Below, one piece after another: positions 40,152 to 48,949 of a stretch of DNA of 64,000 nt (within the stretch, counting starts at the first letter, position 1; each line of letters starts with the position of its first letter). Where the stretch lies: positions 744,001-808,000 of the forward strand of contig JAHBYJ010000001.1 in NCBI GenBank assembly GCA_019636015.1, in the 5' to 3' direction. The DNA comes from Parvibaculaceae bacterium. GTDB lineage: Bacteria; Pseudomonadota; Alphaproteobacteria; Parvibaculales; Parvibaculaceae. A program made the translations under genes and the position numbers. The notes under the pieces are model-generated. The model was given only the letters and a program-made list of their open reading frames with translations. It was not told the origin of the DNA and ran no database searches.

Positions 40152-41690
40152 TCAGGCATAGGCCTTTTTTTCGCGGCGTCGCTGCACCGACGAGGGAATG
40201 TTCAGCGCCTCGCGATATTTGGCGACGGTCCGCCGGGCGATGTCCACGCCCTGGCCCTTCAGGATGTCGACGATATTGTCGTCGGAGAGAACCGCGTCCG
40301 GCCGCTCCACATCGATGAGTTCCTTGATGCGATGGCGGACGGCTTCGGCGGAATGCGCGGCGCCGCCTTCCGAAGAGGCGATGGCCGAAGTGAAAAAATA
40401 CTTCATCTCGAAAATGCCGCGCGGCGTCGCGATGTATTTGTTCGCCGTGACGCGCGACACGGTCGATTCATGCATCGAGATCGCTTCGGCAATTGTCTTG
40501 AGATTGAGCGGCTTCAGATACTGGATGCCGTGGACGAGGAAGGCGTCCTGCTGGCGAACGATCTCGGACGCGACCTTGAGAATGGTGCGCGCGCGCTGGT
40601 CGAGGCTCTTCACCAGCCAGTTCGCATTGTTGAGACATTCCGAAATATAGGCCTTGGCGCTGGCGTCTCCGGAAAGCTTCGAGACTTCGGCATAATATTG
40701 CTGGTTCACGAGCACCCGGGGCAGCGTCTCGGAATTGATCTCGATCGCCCAGCTGCCATCGGCGCGGGCACGCACGAACACATCCGGCACGACCGGCACC
40801 ACGGGCTCGCTGCCGAAGGCAAGGCCCGGCTTCGGATTGCACAGACGGATATCGTCCACCATCGACGCAATGTCTTCGCGGTCGGCGCCGGTCAGCTTCA
40901 TCAACTGGTCGAAATCGCGCTTTGCGAAAAGCTCGAGATTGTCGAGGAATATCTTCATCGTGGGGTCGAGCCGGTCGCGCTCGGCAAGCTGCAGCGCAAG
41001 GCACTCCTTGAGGTTCCGCGCGCAGACGCCGGTGGGCTCGAATGTCTGGAGCACCTGCAGTACCGCCTCGACATCCTCGAGATCGGTGCCGAGGCGTTCG
41101 GCGACATCCGCAAGATCGGCGGTGATATATCCGGCCTCGTTCACCTGGTCGATGAGATAGGCGCCGATCATGCGGTCGCCCGCGGTCTTCAGCGCCATGT
41201 TCATCTGTTCGGTCAGATGTTCTGCAAGTGTCGCTTCGCGCGTCAGAGTCGATTCGAAGCTGAATTCGCCGTCGCCGCTTCCGCCGCCGCTGCTCTTGAC
41301 GTTCTGCCAGTCGGACGTGGTCGGCCCCTGCGCTGCAGCCGCTGCATCGTTTTGCGTGTCGGAGCGGCTTTCATCCGCATACACATTGTCGTAATCGGTG
41401 TCGAGATCGCCGTCGCGTCCGGGCAACGGTCCGTCTTCGGAAAGCGAAAGGGAAGTCTCCGAGGTGACGACCGGATCGCGCTCGCTGTCGCCGCGCTCTT
41501 CTTCGGCGCCGATTCGCTCAGCCGGATCGTTTGCCGCAGCCTCAAGCAGCGGATTGCGCTCGAGTTCCTGTTCGACATATTCGGCAAGCTCGAGATTCGA
41601 CAGCTGCAGCAGCTTGATGGCCTGCTGAAGCTGGGGCGTCATGACCAGGGATTGCCCCTGGCGAAGCTCAAGTCTCGGCGCTAGTGCCAT
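40152..41690 (-). CDS. rpoN: RNA polymerase sigma-54 factor
   Basis: Alternative sigma factor that needs AAA+ activators. Region I at the N-terminus is Gln/Leu-rich (LELRQGQSLVMTPQLQQAIKLLQLS), followed by an acidic region II (about 60-120), the core-binding and helix-turn-helix parts (ESTVSRVTANKYIATPRGIFEMKYFF), and the RpoN box ARRTVAKYRE at residues 485-494. 512 residues with ATG at 41690. It directly follows lptB (25 bases) and precedes hpf and ptsN. lptB-rpoN-hpf-ptsN is one of the most conserved proteobacterial orders. Confidence 0.97.
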   Translation of the reverse strand: MALAPRLELRQGQSLVMTPQLQQAIKLLQLSNLELAEYVEQELERNPLLEAAANDPAERIGAEEERGDSERDPVVTSETSLSLSEDGPLPGRDGDLDTDYDNVYADESRSDTQNDAAAAAQGPTTSDWQNVKSSGGGSGDGEFSFESTLTREATLAEHLTEQMNMALKTAGDRMIGAYLIDQVNEAGYITADLADVAERLGTDLEDVEAVLQVLQTFEPTGVCARNLKECLALQLAERDRLDPTMKIFLDNLELFAKRDFDQLMKLTGADREDIASMVDDIRLCNPKPGLAFGSEPVVPVVPDVFVRARADGSWAIEINSETLPRVLVNQQYYAEVSKLSGDASAKAYISECLNNANWLVKSLDQRARTILKVASEIVRQQDAFLVHGIQYLKPLNLKTIAEAISMHESTVSRVTANKYIATPRGIFEMKYFFTSAIASSEGGAAHSAEAVRHRIKELIDVERPDAVLSDDNIVDILKGQGVDIARRTVAKYREALNIPSSVQRRREKKAYA

Positions 41691-41715
41691 GTCAGTTCAT
41701 GCCCCCCATGGCGCC

Positions 41716-42519
41716 CTACAGGCTGAACCTTTCGCCGAGATAGAGCCGGCGCACATCGGCATTGCCGACGATCTCGGAGGGGGATCCTTCCATCAGCACT
41801 GTGCCGCCATGGATGATGACGGCATGGTCGATGAGTTCGAGCGTTTCGCGCACATTGTGATCGGTGATGAGCACACCGATGCCGCGATCCTTGAGGTGGG
41901 CGACGAGGTCGCGAATATCTCCGATGGCGATGGGGTCGATGCCGGCAAAGGGTTCGTCGAGCAGCATGAAGGAGGGCTGCGTCGCCAGCGCGCGGGCAAT
42001 TTCCACGCGCCGCCGCTCGCCGCCCGACAACGCGATGGCGGGCGTGCGCCGCAGATGGGTGATGGAGAATTCCGCGAGAAGATCGTCGAGTTCGGCTTCG
42101 CGCCGGTCGCGGTCGGGCTCGATCACTTCGAGCACCGCACGGATGTTCTGCTCGACCGTCATGCCGCGAAAGATCGAGGCCTCCTGCGGCAGGTAGCCGA
42201 CGCCGCGCCGGGCCCGCCGGTACATGGGCAGGTCGGTCACCTCCTCGCCGTCGAGATAGATCGAGCCGTAGTCGGGCGGAATGAGCCCGGTAATCATGTA
42301 GAAGACGGTGGTCTTGCCAGCGCCGTTCGGCCCGAGAAGGCCGACCGCCTCGCCCCGCTGGACATGGAAGCTGACGCCGCGCACGACCGGGCGGCCCTTG
42401 AAGCTTTTCCCGATCTTTTCGACGACGAGGCCCGGATTATCGGCGACGAGCTGCGGACCGCCATCTCTGGCGGCGCGGCTGGCTGCGTCCTCCGCAATGA
42501 TGCCCGAATTGTCCGACAT
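41716..42519 (-). CDS. lptB: LPS export ABC transporter ATP-binding protein
   Basis: Cytoplasmic ATPase of the LptB2FG complex that extracts LPS from the inner membrane. Walker A GPNGAGKT is at residues 63-70, the Q-loop in YLPQEASIFRGMT, the signature LSGGERRRVEIARAL, Walker B FMLLDEPFAGIDP, and the H-loop in ITDHNVRETL. 267 residues; about 30 extra N-terminal residues precede the ABC fold compared with E. coli LptB (241). ATG at 42519. A dyad symmetric element lies in the 93-base gap after lptA, so lptB-rpoN might also have its own control. Confidence 0.95.
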   Translation of the reverse strand: MSDNSGIIAEDAASRAARDGGPQLVADNPGLVVEKIGKSFKGRPVVRGVSFHVQRGEAVGLLGPNGAGKTTVFYMITGLIPPDYGSIYLDGEEVTDLPMYRRARRGVGYLPQEASIFRGMTVEQNIRAVLEVIEPDRDRREAELDDLLAEFSITHLRRTPAIALSGGERRRVEIARALATQPSFMLLDEPFAGIDPIAIGDIRDLVAHLKDRGIGVLITDHNVRETLELIDHAVIIHGGTVLMEGSPSEIVGNADVRRLYLGERFSL

Positions 42520-42537
42520 GCGGCCCCACTTCCTTAA

Positions 42538-42567
42538 TTAATGCCATGAAACGTCACTTGGCATTAA
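42538..42567. repeat. Inverted repeat between lptA and lptB
   Basis: TTAATGCCA (42538-42546) and TGGCATTAA (42559-42567) are perfect 9-bp arms 12 bases apart, in an AT-rich patch immediately upstream of lptB on the minus strand. The TGGCA arm echoes half of a sigma-54 -24 box, but no TTGC -12 element is in register. It could be an operator for lptB-rpoN or a stem-loop in a polycistronic mRNA. Confidence 0.5.
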
Positions 42568-42612
42568 AATTGTATGAAGTGAAGCGATTAACCAAGCTTT
42601 CTTTGGCCGGGA

Positions 42613-43137
42613 TCAGTTGTTCCCGGGTTGGAAAAGGCCGCGAACCCGCCCGGTTCCGCCATTTTCGGCGCCTGTAACGCGGGCCTGGCCGCTTGCGAGA
42701 TCGACATGAAGGCGCGAGCCGCGGATGACATTTTCACCCTGTCGCAGCACCACTGAATTCCCCATTTCGATCTGCCGCTTGGCGACCGTATAGGTGGCCC
42801 ATTCGCCGCTCGCCGTCTGCTCGTCGGGCGAGGAGACGAGGACATTGCCGGAGGCGGCGATCCGCGAAATTCGCGAGCTGCCCTGGCCGCCGCCATCGTA
42901 ATGCACCGTCACGCGGTCCGACTTCATGCGGATATCGCCCTGGATCACACGCACATTGCCGGAAAAGGTCGCGGTCTGCTTGGCGTCGTCCACTTCCAGC
43001 GCATCGGCCTCGACCTCGATCGGCTTGTCCGGATCGGAGCGGAAGCCCTGCTGCGCCCAGGCAGCGCCCGGCAGGAGAAGTGCTGCCGCAAGGAGTATCG
43101 CAGCCCCCCGGCCCGGCAATTGATGATTCCAGCCCAT
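42613..43137 (-). CDS. lptA: LptA/OstA-type LPS transport periplasmic protein
   Basis: Forms the periplasmic bridge that carries LPS to LptDE. Residues 1-28 form a signal peptide (AAILLAAALLLPGAAWAQ, cut after AWA). The mature part is the OstA fold: PIEVEADALEVDDAKQTATFSGNVRVIQGDIRMKSDRV, with repeated beta-strands, and SGEWATYTVAKRQIEMGNSV. 174 residues, ATG at 43137, three bases after the lptC stop, so coupled to lptC. Followed by lptB after 93 bases. Confidence 0.92.
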   Translation of the reverse strand: MGWNHQLPGRGAAILLAAALLLPGAAWAQQGFRSDPDKPIEVEADALEVDDAKQTATFSGNVRVIQGDIRMKSDRVTVHYDGGGQGSSRISRIAASGNVLVSSPDEQTASGEWATYTVAKRQIEMGNSVVLRQGENVIRGSRLHVDLASGQARVTGAENGGTGRVRGLFQPGNN

Positions 43138-43139
43138 GC

Positions 43140-43841
43140 TTATTCGTCCCCTTCGCTCTGCTGATCGGGAAGGATCAGCATTCGCACATTGCCGTCGAAG
43201 CGCAGCACCTGCGTCGCCCGCTCGGCCCTCATCCGGTCGGCGCGAAGCTTGCCGAGCGGCCCGTGGCCCTCGACCTCGCTTTCGCTCCGCAGTTCCCCCC
43301 GTTCGAAATCGATCGTCGCCTGACGGCCATGCATTTCGTAGCCCCAGGTCGTGAATATGTCGATCTGCTGCTCGAGGTCGAGCGTCTGCAGCTCGGAATT
43401 GTAGATGCCGCTGCGCGCCGTGAGCGACATCCAGTCCTCTTCCTGATTGAGCTTCAGGTCGGCATGGATGTTCTCGAAGGTCACGACATTGGGCTTGGAA
43501 ATGTCCTGCGTCGCGTTATCGGCGGTCACCAGATAGGGATTGCCGTCCGACGTCATGCCCGCGACCCGGGGGCTCACCATGCGCAGGTCGCCCGGCTGCC
43601 GGTCGATCTCCCGGAAGGCGATGTCGAGATCGTCCTTGCCCTCGAAGACTCCCGAATAGAACAGGATCACGGCAAAGAGCACGACCGCGCCAAGCGGCAG
43701 CGCGATCTTCATGATGGAGACGAAACTGCTGTAGCGGCTGGAGCCCGGGCGCTGCGGCGCGCGCGGTTCGAAGCCCGGCTCGCCCCGCACCCGCCTCGCC
43801 GTGCCGGCGCCGGATCGCTCGTCGCCGGTTCCTTCGCTCAT
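43140..43841 (-). CDS. lptC: LPS export ABC transporter periplasmic protein LptC
   Basis: Bitopic protein linking LptB2FG to LptA. After a polar N-terminus, one transmembrane helix (YSSFVSIMKIALPLGAVVLFAVILFYSG, about 38-64) precedes a periplasmic OstA-like beta region (MVSPRVAGMTSDGNPYLVTAD, ENIHADLKLNQEEDWMSLTA, WGYEMHGRQATIDFERGEL). 233 residues from the ATG at 43841, which has GGAG nine bases ahead; a GTG at 43856 is the alternative. The three lpt genes run lptC-lptA-lptB on the minus strand. Confidence 0.9.
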   Translation of the reverse strand: MSEGTGDERSGAGTARRVRGEPGFEPRAPQRPGSSRYSSFVSIMKIALPLGAVVLFAVILFYSGVFEGKDDLDIAFREIDRQPGDLRMVSPRVAGMTSDGNPYLVTADNATQDISKPNVVTFENIHADLKLNQEEDWMSLTARSGIYNSELQTLDLEQQIDIFTTWGYEMHGRQATIDFERGELRSESEVEGHGPLGKLRADRMRAERATQVLRFDGNVRMLILPDQQSEGDE

Positions 43842-43974
43842 GTCGTGCTGCTCCACTTCACCCCGGACAGGAAATCGCCCGTGATGCGTGCCCCCCGAAA
43901 CAGCGGTCAGTATGCGCGGAAGCCCCGTAATGCGTCAACGAAACGCCCGGCCGGGCGCCCGGTGCCGAGGATTT

Positions 43975-44586
43975 TCAGTGGGCGAAGATGTCTTCCTCGG
44001 GCCAGCCGGCAAGGTCGAGCGCGGCGCGGACCGGCAGGAAGGCGAAACAGGCCCGGGCGAGCTCGGTCCGCCCCTCGCGGGCCAGCATCCCGTCGAGCAC
44101 CGCCTTGATGTCATGGAGGTGGAGGACGTCGGAGGCGGCATAGGCAAGCTGCGCCTCGGTGAGTTCCCGGGCGCCCCAGTCCGAGCTTTGCTGCTGCTTG
44201 GACATGTCCACATTGACGAGTTCGCGGGCAAGGTCCTTAAGCCCGTGGCGGTCCGTATAGGTACGGACGAGCTTCGAGGCGATCTTGGTGCAATAGACGG
44301 GGGCTGTGACGACGCCGAGATAGCGCTGCATCATGGCGACGTCGAACCGGGCGAAATGAAAGATCTTGAGAACGTCCGGATTGGCCATCAGCGCGCGCAG
44401 GTTGGGCGCGTTATAGGTGCCCCGGTCGAGCTGCACGATATGGGCATTGCCGTCGCCCGCCGAGAGTTGGACCACGCAGAGCGGGTCGCGCTCCGGGTTG
44501 AGCCCCATGGTCTCGGTGTCGATGGCGACGCTGGCGCCGAATTGGAGCCCGTCCGGCAGATCGCCCTTGTGCAGCGTGATCGCCAT
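43975..44586 (-). CDS. rnd: Ribonuclease D-like 3'-5' exonuclease
   Basis: DEDDy-type exonuclease for tRNA 3' maturation and RNA turnover. Exo I SVAIDTETMGL, exo II FHFARFDVAMM, and exo III YAASDVLHLHDI are all present, spanning the whole 203-residue protein. It lacks the C-terminal HRDC domains of E. coli RNase D (375 residues), like many short alphaproteobacterial forms. The ATG at 44586 is preferred; the frame stays open through the tRNA-Leu gene, which cannot be coding. Lies between lptC and tRNA-Leu on the minus strand. Confidence 0.9.
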   Translation of the reverse strand: MAITLHKGDLPDGLQFGASVAIDTETMGLNPERDPLCVVQLSAGDGNAHIVQLDRGTYNAPNLRALMANPDVLKIFHFARFDVAMMQRYLGVVTAPVYCTKIASKLVRTYTDRHGLKDLARELVNVDMSKQQQSSDWGARELTEAQLAYAASDVLHLHDIKAVLDGMLAREGRTELARACFAFLPVRAALDLAGWPEEDIFAH

Positions 44587-44625
44587 GGACTGGCTCCGCC
44601 TGACCCCGGAGAGGGGAGAATGAGT

Positions 44626-44712
44626 TGGTGCCCAGGAGAAGACTCGAACTTCCACGCCCTTGCGAGCGCCAGCACCTGAAGCTGGTGCGTCTACCAATTC
44701 CGCCACCTGGGC
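44626..44712 (-). tRNA. tRNA-Leu (anticodon CAG)
   Basis: An 87-nt class II tRNA with CCA encoded. Acceptor GCCCAGG pairs with CCTGGGC, the anticodon stem CCAGC/GCTGG closes the loop TTCAGGT with CAG, the long variable arm is GCGCTCGCAAGGGCGT, and the T loop is GTTCGAGTC. It is just upstream of rnd on the same strand and may share its transcript. Confidence 0.97.
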
Positions 44713-44892
44713 ACGTGAGGCGTTGCTTAAATAGGGCCCGCAACAATGTCAATGGAGAGCTCGAATTTGGCCCGGGCGGCGTGGCGCGTTTTGCCGCCCT
44801 TTGCCGCGCCGCCCGCTTGGGCTATCAAGGGAGCGACAAGGCGCAAGGCGGCCGCCGGCGCCGGCAAGTTGAAGCATGCGAGGCAAGGCAAA

Positions 44893-45897
44893 ATGAGCGT
44901 GGACGGCGCGGACCGGGACAACAGGACAGGGACGCTCCCGGTGGGCGGGCTGGTGACGGTTTTCGGCGGGTCGGGCTTTCTCGGCCGCCACATCGTCCAG
45001 ACCCTGGCGCGGCGCGGCTATCGCATCCGGGTGGCCGTGCGCCGCCCGAACGACGCCCTTTTTCTCCGCCCCATGGGCGTGGTCGGCCAGGTCGAGCCCA
45101 TCCAGGCCAATATCCGCGACGATGCCTCGGTGCGCGCCGCCGTCGCGGGCGCGGATGCGGTGGTGAACCTGGTCGGCATCCTCCATGAAACCGGCCACCA
45201 GACCTTCGAGGCGGTGCAGGCGGAAGGCGCAGGCCGCATCGCCCGCGCGGCGCGCGAGGCGGGTGTTGGCTGCTTCCTCCATGTCTCCGCCATTGGCGCC
45301 GATGCGGAAAGCGCATCCGAATATGCACGCAGCAAGGCGGCGGGCGAGAGCGCGGTGCGCGAGGCCTTTCCGGAGGCAGCGATCGTCCGCCCCTCGATCG
45401 TGTTCGGCCCGGAAGACGATTTCTTCAACCGCTTCGCCGCCATGGCGCGCCTCTCGCCGGCGCTGCCGCTTGTGGCAGGCGGCACGATGCTGCTCCAGCC
45501 CGTCTATGTGAAGGATGTGGCCGAAGGCGTGTCGCGGCTTCTAGAGCTCGGTGCGCCCGCTGGCGTCTACGAATTCGGCGGCCCGGAAGTGAAAACCTTC
45601 CGTGAACTGATGGAAGGCATGCTGCGCGTCACGGGCCGCAAGCGGATTCTTGCGCCGCTGCCAGCGCCGCTTGCAACGCTCATCTCCTATGTGACGCAGT
45701 TCCTGCCCAATCCGCCGCTGACGCCTGACCAGGTGCGCCTTCTCCGCACCGACAACGTGGTGAGCGCGGCGGCGAAGGCGGAGGGCCGCACGCTGGAAGG
45801 TCTCGGCATTGCGCCTACCCTGCTCGAAGTGGTGCTGCCGACCTATCTCTACCGCTTCCGCAAGACCGGCCAGTTCGAGCGCGCCAAGGCGAGCTGA
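44893..45897 (+). CDS. NDUFA9-like atypical SDR (complex I-associated family)
   Basis: NAD(P)-binding protein of the extended atypical SDR group whose mitochondrial member is the NDUFA9 subunit of complex I. The Rossmann motif VTVFGGSGFLGRHIV is near residues 21-35, followed by DAVVNLVGIL, SEYARSKAAGESAVR (YxxxK present), FPEAAIVRPSIVFGPEDDF and the substrate domain. 334 residues from the ATG at 44893; the frame is open for 49 more codons upstream. In many alphaproteobacteria this gene is near ubiquinone or respiratory genes; here it is followed after 10 bases by cueR. Confidence 0.88.
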   Translation: MSVDGADRDNRTGTLPVGGLVTVFGGSGFLGRHIVQTLARRGYRIRVAVRRPNDALFLRPMGVVGQVEPIQANIRDDASVRAAVAGADAVVNLVGILHETGHQTFEAVQAEGAGRIARAAREAGVGCFLHVSAIGADAESASEYARSKAAGESAVREAFPEAAIVRPSIVFGPEDDFFNRFAAMARLSPALPLVAGGTMLLQPVYVKDVAEGVSRLLELGAPAGVYEFGGPEVKTFRELMEGMLRVTGRKRILAPLPAPLATLISYVTQFLPNPPLTPDQVRLLRTDNVVSAAAKAEGRTLEGLGIAPTLLEVVLPTYLYRFRKTGQFERAKAS

Positions 45898-45907
45898 GGG
45901 CACGCCC

Positions 45908-46321
45908 ATGAATATCGGAGAGGCGGCGGCGCGCTCCGGCGTACCCGCCAAGACCATTCGCTACTATGAGGAAATCGCGCTGATCGACAGCGCGGACCGC
46001 ACCGCGAACGGCTATCGCGCCTATTCGGACGAGGATGTGCATACGCTGCGCTTCATTGCGCGGGCCCGCTCCCTCGGCTTCACCGTCGCGCAGTGCCGCG
46101 ATCTCCTAGCGCTTTATCGCGACCGGGAGCGCTCCAGCGCCGATGTGAAGGCGATCGCGGAAGGCCATATCGGCGAGATCGACGAGAAGATTGCAGGCCT
46201 CAGGGCCATGCGCGAGACCCTGGCGCTCCTCACCCGGAAATGCCATGGCGACGAGCGGCCGGACTGCCCGATCATCGAGGAGCTCGCGGCGGGCGACGCC
46301 GCCGGCAAAGGCCCCAACTAG
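45908..46321 (+). CDS. cueR: Cu(I)-responsive MerR-family regulator CueR
   Basis: Metal-sensing activator. The 137-residue protein has an N-terminal HTH (MNIGEAAARSGVPAKTIRYYEEIALI), a dimerisation helix, and a metal loop with C112 and C120 (KCHGDERPDC) in the exact E. coli CueR numbering, plus Ser77, the residue that with the two cysteines favours monovalent over divalent ions. The PIIEELA tail matches CueR. The start is ATG at 45908, 10 bases after the upstream stop. Its usual targets (copA, cueO) are not in the window, and no CueR operator is evident in the short gap. Confidence 0.93.
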   Translation: MNIGEAAARSGVPAKTIRYYEEIALIDSADRTANGYRAYSDEDVHTLRFIARARSLGFTVAQCRDLLALYRDRERSSADVKAIAEGHIGEIDEKIAGLRAMRETLALLTRKCHGDERPDCPIIEELAAGDAAGKGPN

Positions 46322-46332
46322 AAAAAAGAAAA

Positions 46333-47013
46333 ATGCGCCAGCTCTACCACCTGCCGATCTCTCCTGCCTGCCGCAAGGTGCGTCTTGCGCTCGCGGAGAA
46401 GAATGTCGAGTTCGAGCTTGTGGAAGAGCGCGACTGGGAGCGCCGCCGCGAGTTCCTGATGATGAACCCGGCAGGCGAAGTGCCGGTGCTGGTGGAAGAC
46501 GAGGGCGAGCCGATTTCGGGTGCGGTCGCCATTACCGAATATCTCGAGGAGACGTTGCCGGAGGTGAAGCTCATGCCGGCCGATCCGCGCGAACGCGCCG
46601 AGATGCGCCGGCTCGTCGACTGGTTCGACCGGAAATTCACGGCCGAAGTGTCCGACGGTCTCATCTTCGAAAAAGTGACGCGCCGCTTTCTCGGCGCGAG
46701 CGAGGGTGGCGGCGCGCCGGACATGGTGGTGGTGCGCGCTGCGCTCCATAATCTGCGCTACCATCTCGACTATATCTGCTACCTGATGGAGGAGCGGAAC
46801 TGGCTCGCCGGCGATCAGCTGACGCTCGCCGACCTTACCGCTGCCGCGCATCTGTCCTGTCTCGATTATGTCGGCGACGTGCCCTGGAGCCAGTATCAGG
46901 GCGCGAAGGACTGGTACGCGAAGATCAAGTCGCGTCCGTCCTTCCGCGGCCTTCTCGCAGACCATGTGCCCGGCATGCCGCCGCCGAAACTCTATGCCAA
47001 TCTCGATTTCTGA
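46333..47013 (+). CDS. fzlA: FtsZ-associated GST-fold division protein FzlA
   Basis: A 226-residue thioredoxin-fold plus helical GST protein. It matches the FzlA group by the N-terminal [19 protein letters not shown], the [12 protein letters not shown] segment, and especially the C-terminal [14 protein letters not shown], similar to the conserved tail that Caulobacter FzlA needs to regulate constriction. FzlA binds FtsZ filaments and promotes septal wall synthesis. ATG at 46333, 11 bases after cueR; its 3' end overlaps the queG start by 20 bases. Catalytic GST activity is not expected. Confidence 0.9.
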   Translation: MRQLYHLPISPACRKVRLALAEKNVEFELVEERDWERRREFLMMNPAGEVPVLVEDEGEPISGAVAITEYLEETLPEVKLMPADPRERAEMRRLVDWFDRKFTAEVSDGLIFEKVTRRFLGASEGGGAPDMVVVRAALHNLRYHLDYICYLMEERNWLAGDQLTLADLTAAAHLSCLDYVGDVPWSQYQGAKDWYAKIKSRPSFRGLLADHVPGMPPPKLYANLDF

Positions 47014-48145
47014 GAGCGGGACCCGAGAAACGGAATTGCGCGCGGCGCTCGTCGCCCGCGCGAAAGAGGCGGGCTTCGACGATATCGGCATCGCCCGCGC
47101 CGATGCGCGGACGGACCTGCCTGAAAAATTGCGCAACTGGCTCGCACTCGGCCGCCACGGTGAGATGGGCTGGATGGAAGAGACGGCGGCCCGCCGCGCC
47201 GATCCGTTGACGCTCTGGCCGGACGCGAAATCCGTCGTCATGCTTGCCATGAACTACGGGCCGGACAGCGATCCGCTGGCCTTGCTCGAACAGCGCGACC
47301 GCGCGGCGATTTCCGTCTATGCGCGCAATCGCGACTATCACGACCTCGTCAAGAAACGGCTGAAGCAAGTGGCACGCTGGCTCGCCGAGACGAGCGGCGC
47401 CGAGGTGAAGGTCTTTGTCGATACGGCGCCGGTAATGGAAAAACCGTTCGCCGAGGCGGCAGGCCTTGGCTGGCAGGGCAAGCACACCAATCTCGTCTCG
47501 CGCGAACTCGGCTCCTGGTTCTTTCTCGGCGCGATCTTCACCACGCTGGAACTCGATGCCGGAAAGCGGCATGAGGACCGCTGCGGCGAGTGCCGCCGCT
47601 GCCTCGATATCTGTCCGACAAGGGCGTTCCCCGCGCCTTACGAACTCGATGCGCGGCGCTGCATCTCCTATCTCACCATCGAGCACAAGGGACACATCCC
47701 GCGGGAACTCCGCAAACCGATGGGCAACCGCATCTATGGCTGCGACGATTGTCTTGCCGTCTGTCCCTGGAACAAGTTTGCAAGCCGGGCGCGCGAGGAA
47801 GCGTTTCATTCCCGCGCCGAGCTTGAGGCACCGCTTCTTGCCGAACTCGCGCGTTTCGACGATGCCGGTTTCCGCGCTTTCTTTTCGGGGTCGCCCATCA
47901 AGCGCATCGGCCGCGACCGCTTCCTGCGCAATGTGCTCATCGCCATCGGCAATTCGGAAGACGCCGATTTGCGCCCTGCCGCCTGGGCGCTTCTCGATGA
48001 TGCCTCGCCGCTGCTCCGCGCGGCCGCCATCTGGGCGCTGGGCGAACTCGGCGAAGAGGCGGCCCTTCGCGCCCGCGCTTCACGTGTGCTCGAAACTGAA
48101 GAAGATGAAGATGTGCGCGCTGAGTGGCGCTATTTCCTGAGATAG
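46994..48145 (+). CDS. queG: Epoxyqueuosine reductase
   Basis: Cobalamin- and iron-sulfur-dependent enzyme for the last step of queuosine tRNA modification. The N-terminal half has [20 protein letters not shown] (cobalamin-side Asp and conserved loop), followed by two [4Fe-4S] motifs, [16 protein letters not shown] and [13 protein letters not shown], and a C-terminal HEAT-like segment ([26 protein letters not shown]) that grips tRNA. 383 residues from the ATG at 46994, which overlaps the fzlA end. Its 3' end overlaps the convergent TPR gene by 16 bases. Confidence 0.94.
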   Translation: MPISISESGTRETELRAALVARAKEAGFDDIGIARADARTDLPEKLRNWLALGRHGEMGWMEETAARRADPLTLWPDAKSVVMLAMNYGPDSDPLALLEQRDRAAISVYARNRDYHDLVKKRLKQVARWLAETSGAEVKVFVDTAPVMEKPFAEAAGLGWQGKHTNLVSRELGSWFFLGAIFTTLELDAGKRHEDRCGECRRCLDICPTRAFPAPYELDARRCISYLTIEHKGHIPRELRKPMGNRIYGCDDCLAVCPWNKFASRAREEAFHSRAELEAPLLAELARFDDAGFRAFFSGSPIKRIGRDRFLRNVLIAIGNSEDADLRPAAWALLDDASPLLRAAAIWALGELGEEAALRARASRVLETEEDEDVRAEWRYFLR

Positions 48146-48894
48146 GCCTCTGCAGCGATCGCGGCGGCATGGCCCTGGCGGCCAGTCTCCTCGGCGATCT
48201 GCCGGACGGCCAGCCAGTCGGCCCGCGCGCTCTTTCCATCGCCGAGCGCGCGATGCACAAGGCCGCGCTCCAGCAGCGCATCGAGATCGCGCGGACGCAT
48301 CTCGATGGCGTTATTCGCATCGACCAGCGATGCGCGCGGATAGCCAAGCATGCGGTTCGCCGCCGAGCGGACAAGCAGCGGTTCGATCTCGAAGGGGTCG
48401 AGGGCGAGCGCCTCCGCCGCGTCGTCGCGCGCCCCTTCCCAATTCCCGCCAATGGCCTTCACCCGGGCACGGCCGGCGAAATAGCGGGCTTCTTCCGGCT
48501 CGCGTGCAATCGCGCGGTCATAGGCGCGGATGGCGCTCTTGTCATTGCCCGCTATGGCAAAGGCATCGCCCGCCTGGCCGTATATTTCGGCGCGCATGGC
48601 GTCGTCCGCGCGGGTCAGGCGCTCGGCGAGCTCGTAGAACACCTGTCCCGCCTCGCCGGGCCGGTTGAGCTGCATCAGCGCCAGCGCCTCGCAGTGAAGC
48701 CCGCCAGCTGCCACCTCGCCCTGCTTGAGTTTCAGCGTCTGTGCCATGTCGAGCGCCTGTGCCGCGTCTCTCTCGGCAAGGGCGAGGCAGGCGTCGTAAT
48801 CGGGCTCGCCGTCGAGCGAGGCGCCTTGCGCAAGGGCGCTCCCGGATGCGATGAGAAGAACGGCGAGTGAAAGAGACAGGGCAGGGCGTTTCAT
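48130..48894 (-). CDS. Secreted tetratricopeptide-repeat protein
   Basis: A 254-residue protein with a signal peptide ([20 protein letters not shown], cut near residue 22) and then TPR-type helical repeats: [20 protein letters not shown] and [59 protein letters not shown]. TPRs are protein-interaction scaffolds; a periplasmic location is inferred. The ATG at 48894 is preferred over one 12 codons upstream since it starts the signal peptide with MKRPALS. No neighbour reveals its partner. Its 3' end overlaps the queG end. Confidence 0.8.
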   Translation of the reverse strand: MKRPALSLSLAVLLIASGSALAQGASLDGEPDYDACLALAERDAAQALDMAQTLKLKQGEVAAGGLHCEALALMQLNRPGEAGQVFYELAERLTRADDAMRAEIYGQAGDAFAIAGNDKSAIRAYDRAIAREPEEARYFAGRARVKAIGGNWEGARDDAAEALALDPFEIEPLLVRSAANRMLGYPRASLVDANNAIEMRPRDLDALLERGLVHRALGDGKSARADWLAVRQIAEETGRQGHAAAIAAEAYLRK

Positions 48895-48949
48895 GGCGCC
48901 TAGCCTCTTGCAGCGGAGGCCCGCTTGCAAGTGAAAGAATGGAGAGACG

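Noticed and set aside
44587..44706. Upstream extension of rnd through the tRNA-Leu gene
   Set aside because: The frame stays open, but the region folds as a complete tRNA-Leu; the ATG at 44586 gives the usual exonuclease start.
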